64,000 nucleotides of DNA from Acholoe squamosa (GCA_949317995.1 OX439045.1:2451174-2515173); one strand, 5' to 3'; positions 9,738 to 22,228 are shown, numbered from the stretch's first letter. The notes: a model not told the origin generated them from the letters alone. Program-made: numbers and translations.

Positions 9738-12700
9738 GGTAATTATGAGGCAGGGTGGTTGGATACATGTTGTAGTAATTATGAGGCAGTGTGATTGGAT
9801 ACATGTTGTAGTAATTATGAGGCAGGGTGGTTGGATACATGTTGTAGTAATTATGAGGCAGGGTGATTGGATACATGTTGTAGTAATTATGAGGCAGGGT
9901 GATTGGATACATGTTGTAGTAATCATGAGGCAGGGTGATTGGATACATGTAGTAGTAATCATGAGGCAGGGTGATTGGATACATGTTGTAGTAATCATGA
10001 GGCAGGGTGGTTGGATACATGTTGTTGTAGTAATTATGAGGCAGGGTGATTGGATACATGTTGTAGTAATTATGAGGCAGGGTGATTGGATACATGTTGT
10101 AGTAATTATGAGGCAGGGTGATTGGATACATGTTGTAGTAATTATGAGGCAGGGTGGTTGGATACATGTTGTAGTAATTATGAGGCAGGGTGATTGGATA
10201 CATGTAGTAATTATGAGGCAGGGTGATTGGATACATGTTGTAGTAATTATGAGGCAGGGTGATTGGATACATGTTGTAGTAATTATGAGGCAGGGTGGTT
10301 GGATACATGTTGTAGTAATCATGAGGCAGGGTGATTGGATACATGTTGTAGTAATTATGAGGCAGGGTGATTGGATACATGTTGTAGTAATTATGAGGCA
10401 GGGGGATTGGAAACATGTTGTAGTAATTATGAGGCAGGGTGGTCGGATACATGTTGTAGTAAATATGAGGCAGGGTGGTTGGATACATGTTGTAGTAATT
10501 ATGAGGCAGGGTGATTGGATACATGTAGTAATTATGAGGCAGGGTGATTGGATACATTTTGTAGTAATTATGAGGCAGTGTGATTGGATACATGTTGTAG
10601 TCATTATGAGGCAGTGTGATTGGAAACATGTTGTAGTAATTATGAGGCAGGGTGGTTGGATACATGTTGTAGTAATTATGAGGCAGGGTGGTTGGATACA
10701 TGTTGTAGTAATTATGAGGCAGGGTGATTGGATACATGTTGTAGTAATTATGAGGCAGGGTGATTGGATACATGTTGTAGTAATTATGAGGCAGGGTGAT
10801 TGGATACATGTTGTAGTAATTATGAGGCAGGGTGATTGGATACATGTTGTAGTAATTATGAGGCAGGGTGATTGGATACATGTAGTAATTATGAGGCAGC
10901 ATGATTGGATACATGTTGTAGTAATTATGAGGCAGGGTGATTGGATACATGTTGTAGTAATTATGAGGCAGGGTGATTGGATACATGTTGTAGTAATTAT
11001 GAGGCAGGGTGATTGGATACATGTTGTTGTAGTAATTATGAGGCAGGGTGATTGGATACATGTTGTAGTAATTATGAGGCAGGGTGATTGGAAACATGTT
11101 GTAGAAATTATGAGGCAGGGTGATTGGATACATGTTGTAGTAATTATGAGGCAGGGTGATTGGATACATGTTGTAGTAATCATGAGGCAGGGTGATTGGA
11201 TACATGTTGTAGTAATCATGAGGCAGGGTGATTGGATACATGTTGTAGTAATCATGAGGCAGGGTGATTGGATACATGTTGTAGTAATTATGAGGCAGGG
11301 TGATTGGATACATGTTGTAGTAATCATGAGGCAGGGTGATTGGATACATGTAGTAGTAATCATGAGGCAGGGTGATTGGATACATGTTGTAGTAATCATG
11401 AGGCAGGGTGGTTGGATACATGTTGTTGTAGTAATTATGAGGCAGGGTGATTGGATACATGTTGTAGTAATCATGAGGCAGGGTGGTTGGATACATGTTG
11501 TAGTAATCATGAGGCAGGGTGATTGGATACATGTTGTAGTAATCATGAAGCAGGGTGATTGGATACATGTTGTAGTAATCATGAGGCAGGGTGGTTGGAT
11601 ACATGTTGTAGTAATCATGAGGCAGGGTGATTGGATACATGTTGTAGTAATTATGAGGCAGGGTGATTGGATACATGTTGTAGTAATCATGAGGCAGGGT
11701 GATTGGATACATGTAGTAGTAATTATGAGGCAGGGTGGTCGGATACATGTTGTAGTAATTATGAGGCAGTGTGATTGGATACATGTTGTAGTAATTATGA
11801 GGCAGGGTGATTGGATACATGTTGTAGTAATTATGAGGCAGGGTGATTGGATACATGTTGTAGTAATTATGAGGCAGGGTGGTTGGATACATGTTGTAGT
11901 AATTATGAGGCAGGGTGGTCGGATACATGTTGTAGTAATTATGAGGCAGTGTGATTGGATACATGTTGTAGTAATTATGAGGCAGGGTGATTGGATACAT
12001 GTTGTAGTAATTATGAGGCAGGGTGATTGGATACATGTTGTAGTAATTATGAGGCAGGGTGGTTGGATACATGTTGTAGTAATCATGAGGCAGGGTTGTT
12101 GGATACATGTTGTAGTAATCATGAGGCAGGGTGATTGGATACATGTTGTAGTAATCATGAGGCAGTGTGATTGGATACATGTTGTAGTAATTATGAGGCA
12201 GGGTGATTGGATACATGTTGTAGTAATTATGAGGCAGGGTGATTGGATACATGTTGTAGTAATCATGAGGCAGGGTGATTGGATACATGTTGTAGTAATT
12301 ATGAGGCAGTGTGATTAGATACATGTTGTAGTAATTATGAGGCAGTGTGATTGGATACTTGTTGTAGTAATTATGAGGCAGGGTGATTGGATACATGTTG
12401 TAGTAATTATGAGGCAGGGTGATTGGATACATGTTGTAGTCATTATGAGGCAGGGTGATTGGATACATGTTGTAGTAATTATGAGGCAGGGTGATTGGAT
12501 ACATGTTGTAGTAATCATGAGGCAGGGTGATTGGATACATGTTGTAGTAATTATGAGGCAGGGTGATTGGATACATGTTGTAGTAATTATGAGGCAGGGT
12601 GATTGGATACATGTTGTAGTAATTATGAGGCAGGGTGATTGGATACATGTTGTAGTCATTATGAGGCAGGGTGATTGGATACATGTTGTAGTAATCATGA

Positions 12701-13844
12701 GGCAGGGTGATTGGATACATGTAGTAGTAATTATGAGGCAGGGTGATTGGATACATGTTGTAGTAATTATGAGGCAGGGTGATTGGATACATGTTGTAGT
12801 AATTATGAGGCAGGGTGATTGGATACATGTTGTAGTAATCATGAGGCAGGGTGATTGGATACATGTTGTAGTAATCATGAGGCAGGGTGATTGGATACAT
12901 GTTGTAGTAATTATGAGGCAGGGTGATTGGATACATGTTGTAGTAATTATGAGGCAGGGTGATTGGATACATGTTGTAGTAATTATGAGGCAGGGTGGTC
13001 GGATACATGTTGTAGTAATTATGAGGCAGGGTGATCAGATACATGTTGTAGTCATTATGAGGCAGGGTGATTGGATACATGTTGTAGTCATTATGAGGCA
13101 GGGTGATCAGATACATGTTGTAGTCATTATGAGGCAGGGTGATTGGATACATGTTGTAGTCATTATGAGGCAGGGTGATCAGATACATGTTGTAGTAATT
13201 ATGAGGCAGGGTGGTTGGATACATGTTGTAGTAATTATGAGGCAGGGTGATTGGATACATGTTGTAGTAATTATGAGGCAGGGTGATTGGATACATTTTG
13301 TAGTAATTATGAGGCAGGGTGGTTGGATACATGTTGTAGTAATTATGAGGCAGGGTGATTGGATACATGTTGTAGTAATTATGAGGCAGGGTGATTGGAT
13401 ACATGTTGTAGTAATCATGAGGCAGGGTGATTGGATACATGTTGTAGTAATTATGAGGCAGGGTGATTGGATACATGTTGTAGTAATCATGAGGCAGGGT
13501 GATTGGATACATGTTGTAGTAATTATGAGGCAGGGTGATTGGATACATGTTGTAGTAATTATGAGGCAGGGTGATTGGATACATGTTGTAGTAATTATGA
13601 GGCAGGGTGATTGGATACATGTTGTAGTAATTATGAGGCAGGGTGATTGGATACATGTTGTAGTAATCATGAGGCAGTGTGATTGGATACATGTTGTAGT
13701 AATTATGAGGCAGGGTGATTGGATACTTGTTGTAGTAATTATGAGGCAGGGTGATTGGATACATGTTGTAGTAATTATGAGGCAGGGTGATTGGATACAT
13801 GTTGTAGTAATTATGAGGCAGGGTGATTGGATACATGTTGTAGT
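9738..13844. repeat. 36-bp minisatellite array, about 114 copies
   Basis: The unit is GAGGCAGGGTGATTGGATAC followed by ATGTTGTAGTAATTAT, in tandem for 4.1 kb. Variation sits mainly at a few sites: ATTATG/ATCATG, GATT/GGTT, GGG/GTG and TAATT/TCATT. Length variants are all +3 or -3 (an extra or missing TTG/GTA triplet). Because 36 is divisible by 3 and the unit lacks stops in several frames, long open frames exist on both strands: about 1396 codons on minus, and 857 plus 513 on plus. None has an ATG outside the repeats, and the common variants change amino acids in every frame. It is best read as a satellite, not a gene. Confidence 0.97.
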
Positions 13845-14044
13845 CAGATTGATGAGAATTACCCACCTGTATGCCTAACAGCAGACGGTGGGATTATCAG
13901 ACTGTAATCCACCTTAATCCCCCTACCTGGTGGGATTATCTCAGCGGTAGACAAGGGGCTGTTATCAGCCAGGTGTGAGTCAGGTTATCAGGCACACACT
14001 GATACAGGCTAATCTGGTGGTAAGCTGCTACACTGATAGATATT

Positions 14045-14331
14045 GTACTGGCCCGTTTAAGTGCCGGTGTCTCAAATAAGCGCCAGTGGGATTGAAATCA
14101 ATAAGCGCCCGGGCACTTATACGAGCCACTACGGTACATGTAGGTGGGAGGAGGCATACCATATTGGCCCGTACAAGTGCCGGTCTTGAATAAGAGTCTG
14201 GGGTACAGGGAGTATTAAAATACACTATAATTTAAGTCTTCAATAAGCACCAGCCTTGAACAGGCACTGGGGGTATCGCCTAGTTGATATTAATGAGTGC
14301 CCGGTTGCTTATGAAGGCCAATACAGTAGTA
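14045..14331. repeat. Two adjacent ATAAGCGCC-family repeats
   Basis: 14045-14134 is a short palindromic element: TACTGGCCCGTTTAAGTGCC at the left, GCCACTACGGTA at the right, and ATAAGCGCC words inside. 14159-14331 is a longer relative ending GGCCAATACAGTA. Confidence 0.65.
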
Positions 14332-14548
14332 TAGGGTGGGATAATTCAATCATTTAAAAGTGAAATTATTTTTTCTAAATATTTTACTTTAACCTTTACC
14401 AACCAGTAGCTGTAGTCACCAGCACTGTATCATATATAGATCTCAGATATGAAAAATTAAAATTCCATGTGCATATACAAATATGGCATGGTCAGTTTTA
14501 TTGGGAGAGCTTACATTGGGGCAGAGACACGTTGCCCCCATGCTAATG

Positions 14549-14914
14549 CTGGAGAGTGTTGCTCCTATAGTAAAAAGAGCTGTCAGTATGTGCCCTCTTT
14601 TCTAAACAGGTCATGCACTGCTTCACCAAAGTACTTGCACTCACCACATCAGTCTCAGAAGTCGCCTGCCTTGTTTAGAGCAGAGAGAGCTGCACTATCA
14701 TGTACCTACTTATGTTACACACTCTATAGTATATTATACTGACTGAATTCTCCCAACTAGGTACCTACTCAAATCCCCCTTTTTTAGCACCGTACTTGAA
14801 TGACCACTTGTGAGCAACAAAAGGGACAAGTTATATCTACATGAAAAGAAAGGACTGGAAACAAGGGCATATTTAGCCAGCTCTTCCTTTTACTATAGGA
14901 GCAACACCCTCCAG
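14549..14914. repeat. MITE copy C (366 bp)
   Basis: Left CTGGAGAGTGTTGCTCCTA, right TAGGAGCAACACCCTCCAG. Collinear with copies A, B, D and E, and without coding capacity. Confidence 0.85.
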
Positions 14915-15027
14915 ATCTACAATAGGAGAACATATGAGTTTCTTCCACCAGTGAGACACAGGGTAGAGTGGGGATAGGCAGAAGGGGCGGCAGTTAGAGG
15001 GACATTCATGTAAGGTTTAAGGAGGTA

Positions 15028-15247
15028 CACTGTAAAATAAATGTTGTCGAAATAACAGCACATTCCTCCCAAAACTGCCAGAGATCCATCGTTATTTTCA
15101 CAGAGATTCCTTATACATTTGTGTCCCCATGTACTGCCACCTGGGGCTTCTTGTAAAAACTACACTGGTTCAGTACTTTACATTACAGTGGTTCACTGAA
15201 CGGTTTTACGGGATATTCGATAGATTCAACAGTTATTTTTTACAGGG
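15028..15247. mobile_element. TA-flanked MITE, CACTGTAAAA ends
   Basis: TA|CACTGTAAAATAAATG at the left and ATTTTTTACAGGG|TA at the right. The TA dinucleotides on both sides fit the TA target duplication of Tc1/mariner-like elements. Interior words are shared in inverse orientation with 52184-52391. Confidence 0.65.
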
Positions 15248-15278
15248 TAAAGTTGGGATGGGTAGGAGGGGCAGCAGT

Positions 15279-15465
15279 TATTGGCTATTAGCTGGTCTGG
15301 AGCTGGTTCCGGCGACACACACTGATAAGAACTGATAAGATGGGACCAGTATGTCCCTGGAAGTGGGTGTTAACCAGGGACAAGGTACCCATCATGTTAT
15401 GTCTTATCAGTGGGTTTTACCTCAACCAGCAAAATTCAAAATGGCGGCTCTACTAGGCCTCCACA
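15279..15465. repeat. Dispersed repeat GAGCTGGTTCCGG (copy 1)
   Basis: About 190 bp from TTGGCTATTAGCTGG to ATGGCGGCTCTACTAGGC, repeated at 16078-16268 and partly at 18401-18564. The ATGGCGGC word here is part of a repeat and should not be taken as a gene start. Confidence 0.8.
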
Positions 15466-15722
15466 CTGAATCTTATATGAATGGAGGTACATTGGGTGTA
15501 AGGGTTTAGTGACGTAGGGGTAGGAGTGGATACTTTACACAAGGGTGATAACAGAAACAGTCACAACAACTTATTGACAAGACCACTTTAAGCAAGGGGT
15601 TTAAGAGTGCCATAAATCATGCAGGATCTCATCTCTGGGAAATAGGAGCTGATCATATTGGTGTCAATTCCATTCAGCAATACCACGCTGTCCAATAAAG
15701 CTTTTTGGGTTTATTTCTTCTA

Positions 15723-15800
15723 CACTGTAAAATAGAATCCTCGTCCCAAAGGTGCCAAAGATCTGCCATTATTTTCACAGAGATTCCTTGTACATTTTCT
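15723..15800. repeat. Partial CACTGTAAAA MITE
   Basis: Left end of the 15028-15247 family (TA|CACTGTAAAATAGAATCC, then TTATTTTCACAGAGATTCCT). The right end is lost. Confidence 0.5.
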
Positions 15801-16077
15801 GTTTCTATTTTTCCTCTATAAAAGGAGGCATTGATGAAGGTTTCACAGGTCACCTTGCTTGTTCACAAAGTGATAAATGAGCCCAAGGGTCCCAGACAGA
15901 AGGCTGCAGTGTTAATCCCCATGGAGACACACTTCATGGTGATAGAGCCTATTACAAGGGTGTTATATAACCATATCAGCAGTCATGGTGCACCATGTCC
16001 CATCCCACAGTTAACTACAGGGATCTGATAGAGGTAAACTCTTAACCCGTAATGCAGGTTTAGGCGCCCAAGTGCTT

Positions 16078-16268
16078 ATTGGCCACTAGCTGGTTTGGAG
16101 CTGGTTCCGGCGGCACACACTGATAAGAACTGATAAGATGGGACCAGCATGTACCTGGAAGTGGGTGTTAACCAGGGACATTCACAAGGTACCCATCATG
16201 GTATGTCTTATCAGTGGGTTTATGCTCAACCAGCGAAATTCAAGATGGTGGCTCCACTAGGCCTCCAT
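16078..16268. repeat. Dispersed repeat GAGCTGGTTCCGG (copy 2)
   Basis: Direct copy of 15279-15465, with an extra ACATTC before the AAGGTACCCATCATG word. Confidence 0.8.
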
Positions 16269-16955
16269 ACTTAGTCCTATAGATTTCAAATATCTCCACC
16301 CCTTATGTGATGCTGTACAACACTTTTTGCCCAATATCTATATGTTATTTCATTAAGACATGGTCTATAGTACTTTGTGTGGTTTTTCTTTAGGAAAAAA
16401 GTGATGACATTTGAAATACACAAAGTTGGAATACACATAAAACCAGACACAATCAAATTAATTGTAATGTTGATGTTTATTTACAGGCTGAATAAATACT
16501 AAATGTAAGAATCATGTAGTGATCAACCGCCACCCCCTGTATAATACATTATGTCCAATCTCTTGATTATCAGTTAGAAACTACCACCTTTCTGGTCAGC
16601 CTCTGAATAAGCTGGCTCTGTAGATGAATTATGATGGACTATAGATGATAAATCCTGAGTACAGATACTCTAACCAAAAACCAATCTGACAATATCTGTA
16701 ACAGTAAGATGTCACATTCCTCTATGTAGATTAACCCTTTATGTGGAACATGAGGCTTTAAGGGACATATTCCTTATGCCATGAATTGACTTAGTCAGTA
16801 TGGACAAGTCTACTCATCATATGGCCAGATATGTATATTTTCTTTTACAACACGGCTGCTATGCATCTATTCAATAAACCAAGCATAGTCTTGCTTCCCA
16901 CTGTAGGAATATAGTGATGGGAGATGTGATTGGAGAGTGACAGGGTTGTTTTCTT

Positions 16956-17065
16956 GCCGTGCGTATATTGGGTTATATATGCACAGCAACCCAATAGATG
17001 CACAGCTCCTCTAATAGGCCTGCTGTGCAATTATTGGTGCATCTATAACCCAATCATGCACGGCA
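16956..17065. repeat. 110-bp foldback element
   Basis: Arms GCCGTGCGTATATTGGGTTA and TAACCCAATCATGCACGGC are inverted repeats, with CTGTGC words inside. A hairpin-forming MITE. Confidence 0.75.
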
Positions 17066-17095
17066 GCACTATCTTCTGATACCATGTTATAACTG

Positions 17096-17218
17096 GAATA
17101 AGATCACTCGTAAGTGGAGTGGATGTGCATCTATTCCCAAATAAAGACCTTGGGCTTTGCCCTTGGTCTGTATTAGGGAATAGATGCCCGCCCCGTCCAC
17201 TTCCTCGTGCCTTATTCC
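17096..17218. repeat. 123-bp foldback element
   Basis: Long imperfect hairpin: GGAATAAG, CATCTATTCCC and GACCTTGGGC pair with GCCCTTGGTC, GGGAATAGATG and CTTATTCC around a TTT loop. Confidence 0.8.
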
Positions 17219-17391
17219 TTAAATATGACCTTTCCTTGCATTCAAAAGAACTCAAGTTTATTGCTTTTCTACCAAACCTCATCCATGCATCATGTTGTAA
17301 TAATGCACTCTGTGGCAGGGAAAGGGTTAATATCCACTGTAGACTGACAGGCGCCAGACTAGCTATGCAGGTCCATACATAGTGCATTATT

Positions 17392-17741
17392 CTGGAGGGT
17401 GTTGCTCCTATTGTAAAAAGAGCTGTGAGCATGTGCCCTCTTTTCTAAACAAGTCGTGCACTGCTTCACCAAAGTACTTGCACTCACCACATCAGTCTTG
17501 TTTAAAACAGAGAGAGCTGCACTATCAGGTACCTACTCATGTCACATGCTCTATAGTTTATTATACTGACTGACTTCTCCCAACTAGGTACCTACTCAAA
17601 TCCCCCTTTTTTAGCACCATACTTGAATGGCCACTTGTGAGCAACAAAAGGGACAAGTTATAGGTACATGAAAAGAAAGGACTGGAAATGAGGGCATTTT
17701 TAGCCAGCTCTTCCTATTACTGTAGGAGCAACACCCTCCAG
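17392..17741. repeat. MITE copy D (350 bp)
   Basis: Ends CTGGAGGGTGTTGCTCCTA and TAGGAGCAACACCCTCCAG. It is shorter than the 366-bp form through a small deletion in the CAGTCT...TTGTTTAAAACAG region. Confidence 0.85.
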
Positions 17742-17935
17742 ATACCCCAAGCACTCACTTATGGCCAAGCAATATGACTATAATATATGTCGGAAATAGC
17801 TTCTAAATGTTATTGTATGGCTTCTTTGATTGACAATCTTGACGTCTAAATTAATGCTGCTGACCATTTAAAAATATTGCATGCAATTGTCATAATTTTT
17901 GATCTAGTAGGCATGCAGTTGTATGAATAACCTGT

Positions 17936-17939
<4 letters not shown>

Positions 17940-17999
<60 letters not shown>

Positions 18000-18033
18000 C
18001 ACATATATATGCATATATATACATATATATATA

Positions 18034-18084
<51 letters not shown>

Positions 18085-18085
18085 G
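17940..18085. repeat. (TA)n microsatellite
   Basis: About 145 bp of alternating AT with a few TGCA/TACA interruptions. Open frames of alternating Ile-Tyr across it are artefacts. Confidence 0.95.
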
Positions 18086-18400
18086 ATAGGGCTTAAATTG
18101 ATAAGCAATAAAGGGGGAAACACGATCTCCATCCTAAGGTCTTTGTAGAGTAGGCGTCAAGAGGATCCATGTTACATCGGGCCATTAACAAGTACACTGA
18201 AAATACACAAAATATATTACAACATCTAATAAGTTTTATTACACATGCATATATGTGAAGTTCTTTGGTCAATGATATTACAACACTGGCCACTTGTTAC
18301 TAAAGGGGAATAATATAACATAAAGCAGAAATATTAGGAGATCAAGATTTACGATGGTCAAGTAGGTTATGGTACAAGTAGGCCTGCTGAAGTCCCCATA

Positions 18401-18564
18401 TTGGCCACTAGCTGGTCTGGAGCTGGTTCCGGCAACACACACTGATAAGAACTGATAACATGGGGCCAACATGTCCCTGGAAGTGGGTGTTAACCAGGGA
18501 CAAGGTACCCATCATGGTATGTCTTATCATTGGGTTTTACCTCAACCAGCTAAATTCAAAATGC
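18401..18564. repeat. Dispersed repeat GAGCTGGTTCCGG (copy 3)
   Basis: It matches 15279-15465 from TTGGCCACTAGCTGG to CAACCAGCTAAATTC, then diverges at the ATGGCGG word. Confidence 0.75.
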
Positions 18565-19699
18565 TGTCCTATATGAGTGTGAAGGATGCCATCTCTTTGA
18601 TCCCTACATACTAGTATCATGTGCATACAGTAACTTTGATCTACTAGTAGACTAGTAGTGATACCCTGAAGGTATATGTGAGTATGATCTCAAACTGGAC
18701 TCAGACTGGCTAACTGCGTTTGTATGGTTCCTTAAGCTGTTATATGATACGGATAATCATTCCAGTCCTGTTCACAACATGGTTAACCAAATTTAACACT
18801 AGACTTAAACGCTTTGAGGACATCTATACACATGGTACTCCAAAGTTGAGCAAGATTAGAAAAATAAATCCTACTGAAAGACTATTAGAGAAAAGATCTT
18901 GCTCTTTTATCAAAAAGTATTAGATTAAACCTAAAACAATTAACTCATTCCGTTATGAATCGACCTGCAGAGCATTTCGCATGATGGTACAACTATTATT
19001 ATTAGTGGGATCCCTCACTCTCTGATCTCATGCCATTGTAGCTGTACATCTAGTGGTCACTAATGATTGCAGTAATATGGCTGTCCTACCAAACCCTATG
19101 TAATGGCTACATTAAGTGCTGATCATACATAGCAGTCATAGGAGATCACTCTAATTATGAAGATTTCAAGTCGTATGGCAATCGTACCATGTTGAGAAAT
19201 GCCTTCCGCAAGTTCCTGAGCTGAGCAGGTGGATGGGGGCTGTGGGTGAGATGGGAGGCAGTGAGCTGTGGCAGTCAGCAGGTAGTAGTCAGGTTATGGT
19301 CGCTGTTCTACACTACTATATACCACACCTGTCTCTTAATGTACCATAGTCAGTCCATAATGAACTGTTACACTCAGAACTATCAACACAATCTCCAATA
19401 GCTGCCGCTGTCTGGATCTAAACCATAGTGAAGGGGGCAGCATGCTGAAGAGTGGACAGGTTCAGGATTCTCCTGGTAGCTGTTTGTGCCATTATATGGC
19501 CATTTTATCGTGCTAGGTACAAGTGTATATTGCAAAATAGATACCAATATGTTTGAGGTCCAGTCAGGAAGTTCTGTTTGTGCTCTAGCCTGAACCTAGA
19601 GTTGGTGGATATGGTATAATAACCTCACAGTGTACCTAGACACTGAGATAAAGGTGGAGGTTTATGATACAAGGCACTTATAGAGAGATAACAGGTCCA

Positions 19700-20370
19700 G
19701 GTAACAGTCCTACAAACTACCTGTACAGGTACTCACTACCCCTCACCACACACCTACACTACCTGTGTAACAGGTAAGTGGAAAACCTGTGGTTACCTCT
19801 ACTATAGGATCTACCGGCACATATAAACCTACTACCACTAAATGGATAGGATACCAACTTCACAGGTGAATGGATATTTCCTCATGTTCACAAGTGGATA
19901 GAACCTCCCTGGACATACTACAGGGAGTGGATACCTACCTGCCCTTATACACCACGGGGCATTCACCATAATTATAGACCTGTGGCTACCTATATATAGC
20001 ATCATAGTGTAGACTATGTAGATATATTTCTTCATGTCCATAAAGATTTACCTGTATAGGACCTACCTGAACATACAGAGATCTACTGCACATCAACAAA
20101 GGACATTTAACCTGCTCAAATTCCACACCTGGGCGGAAAAGACTATTTACATTTACAAGAAATGCCCTATATAGGACCTTCTTGGATATGCATGGACCCA
20201 CTGTGTAGATGGGATACTATCAACATCACAATTAAACTGGATGGATATGTTTCTGCGTGTTAGAAACTAGTTACCTGTGTAGAGCCTTGCTGGTTATACA
20301 AGAACATACAGCTACATAGATAGGATACCTACCTGGCCAGGAACATCACAGGTAACACGTCACAGGTGAG
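19700..20370. repeat. Degenerate tandem repeat, roughly 110-150 bp period
   Basis: Phrases such as GGATATGTTTCTTCATG, ACCTGTATAGGACCTACC and GATAGGATACCTACCTG recur in order about five times with heavy divergence. The unit contains CAGGTAAGT and CAGGTGAGT words that mimic splice donors. An old, decaying satellite. Confidence 0.55.
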
Positions 20371-20472
20371 TAAATATACCTGTATTATTTAGGAACAGCA
20401 AAGGTCTGTACAGTTGGACATTGAGGGAATGTTGAGCAAATCCAAATGCTATCTTTCTGTACCTCTTGACAT

Positions 20473-20612
20473 TAACCCTTTAATGGCCGTTGATGCATTA
20501 TTACAGCATGCATCATGCCAACCTCCTGTGGGCACTCCTGAATGGTTGCCATGATGCACCAATGAAGTGCTGGCATGATACGCTTCTGCATCAGCGGCTC
20601 TTAAAGGGTTAA
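20473..20612. repeat. Short CATCATG element (140 bp)
   Basis: Both termini are intact (TTAACCCTTTAATGGCCG / GCGGCTCTTAAAGGGTTAA) but only one inner hairpin remains. A compact derivative that shows the family ends well. Confidence 0.9.
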
Positions 20613-21383
20613 AGAAGAGGCCAACACTCAAGTTACAGCAATTCTTGTGCACCTCTGACTTTGTAAGATACAAAGGGATAAGATAGCAGTAGTGGCCCCT
20701 TGTAACCTACAAGCCCCTACATGTTACATTACTGTCTGTCCTTTGTATAGATAAGAGGGCTTTAAAAGACTAACAGAAGAACAGGTAGACAGCTATTGAC
20801 TTTGAACCTAATGGCTACTTAATGGACATAGAGTGTATTGGATGTATAGCTATAGTCAGAGGTGTCTCTATTCCTTTGATCGTGATAGTTTAATTCACCA
20901 TGTTGTACTCAATGAAATGGGATTCATTACATGTAAATAAATCTATAAATACATAAGGTATTAATAGTGGAGCCCCATGTGACATGTACACACTACATGT
21001 AAGTCTTCTTCTGTTACATGTATACAATAACCATTGTGTCAGTGTCCTGGTTGGTTTTATGAATCTATTGATATTATATATCTAAGTTATATTGATTAGG
21101 AGGAGGGTCAATCATTGCTATAAACAGATTGTATGGCATGATTTATAGGCATACCGACACAAGACCAAGATATCCCACTGACAAAATGGCGTTTTCAAAG
21201 TGAGGAGCATGAAATAAACGAGGCTAAACCTGTCAGGTTTAACTTGTCAAACCTGGTACACACTCTAAATGTTGACAACTTCATGGGCTGCCACTCTAGA
21301 GTCGTCAGGTAGGGCTACATACCTGCACTGTGATCCTCACACGGCAGTTTTACAGTATATTAAGTTAATAGATCATGGATATT

Positions 21384-21516
21384 CTAAGTCCAACTTGACC
21401 CCGAAAAAGTATATACCAAAAATTTCAAAAATGCACATGTGTGGTATATGCAAAATAATGCACGGCTAAACTGCATATAAAACCACCGGAAGGGCCAGAA
21501 TCGTGGTATAATAAGC
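21384..21516 (+). repeat. 133-bp repeat flanked by 18-bp direct repeats
   Basis: The segment CTAAGTCCAACTTGACC...AATCGTGGTATAATAAGC lies between two copies of TAATAGATCATGGATATT (21366-21383 and 21517-21534). Its body recurs at 22361-22472. The 18-bp flanks look like a target-site duplication. Confidence 0.65.
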
Positions 21517-21858
21517 TAATAGATCATGGATATTGCAGCCCTAGGGCCGTGCATGCTGGATATACCTGAGCCGCGCAGCCATGACCTAATAGGTTTATAC
21601 CACGATTTCCTCCATTTTGTATTAATTTCTTACCTGATATGCACAGAATATAGCCACAAGAAGACATTTTGTAAAAGCAAGCGATACGGCCTGGGTCCGC
21701 TCTGCGCAAAGCCATTGTTTTTGTTCCTTGCCGGGAGAGGTACCGCCGTGTTTACACACACATTTCATATTGAATCCAACCATGACAAATCGGGAAATTA
21801 ACAGGTTCATATCCTTAGATAGTCTAGATGATCCCTCCATACATATTATGTCCAATAT

Positions 21859-22053
21859 ATTCAAAATAAATAAGAATCCATTGATTTTCCAAAACGGTCC
21901 GGAATTTTCGGCGTCTTCCTCTACGACAAACAGTTGACCTATATCTACATCCGGGGAACTGACACACTTTCGTCAGACAAGGAGGCGGGTGGGAATGGCC
22001 GCACCGCGACTCGCGTACGTTGGGAAAATCAATGGATTCTTATTTATATTGAA
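21859..22053. repeat. Inverted repeat around a CpG-rich core
   Basis: Arms at 21859-21890 and 22023-22053 share AATAAGAATCCATTGATTTT inverted, with one or two mismatches. The 132-bp core holds CpG-dense words (GGCGTCTTCC, GGCCGCACCGCGACTCGCGT), unlike its AT-rich surroundings. It is a MITE with a GC core or a promoter-like segment. Confidence 0.55.
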
Positions 22054-22228
22054 GAAAATGGAGAAAATTAGCACTCATTCCTCGTCTATGGATTGAAAAG
22101 TTCTTGGGACTTTGATATTATAACATGTCATGGTTGGAATCAAGACGAAAACTGAGTGCAAACATAGGACTAGGACCTCAGGTTAGAACTTGTTTATTTT
22201 CACATTGGATTTCATCACCATTCAGTGT

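Noticed and set aside
9738-13844. CRISPR array
   Set aside because: Units are contiguous tandem copies with no unique spacers, and the genome is eukaryotic.
9676-13866. About 1396-codon minus-strand open frame and the 857/513-codon plus frames
   Set aside because: All lie in the 36-bp array. The minus frame has no ATG before the repeats (its outermost start would be GTG, with TAA just upstream) and common variants change residues in every frame.
15420-15465. AAAATGGCGGCTCTAC as a gene start
   Set aside because: It is part of a dispersed repeat also present at 16078-16268 and 18401-18564.
17935-18132. Ile-Tyr repeat proteins (also at 23365-23580 and 59421-59639)
   Set aside because: Translations of (TA)n microsatellites.
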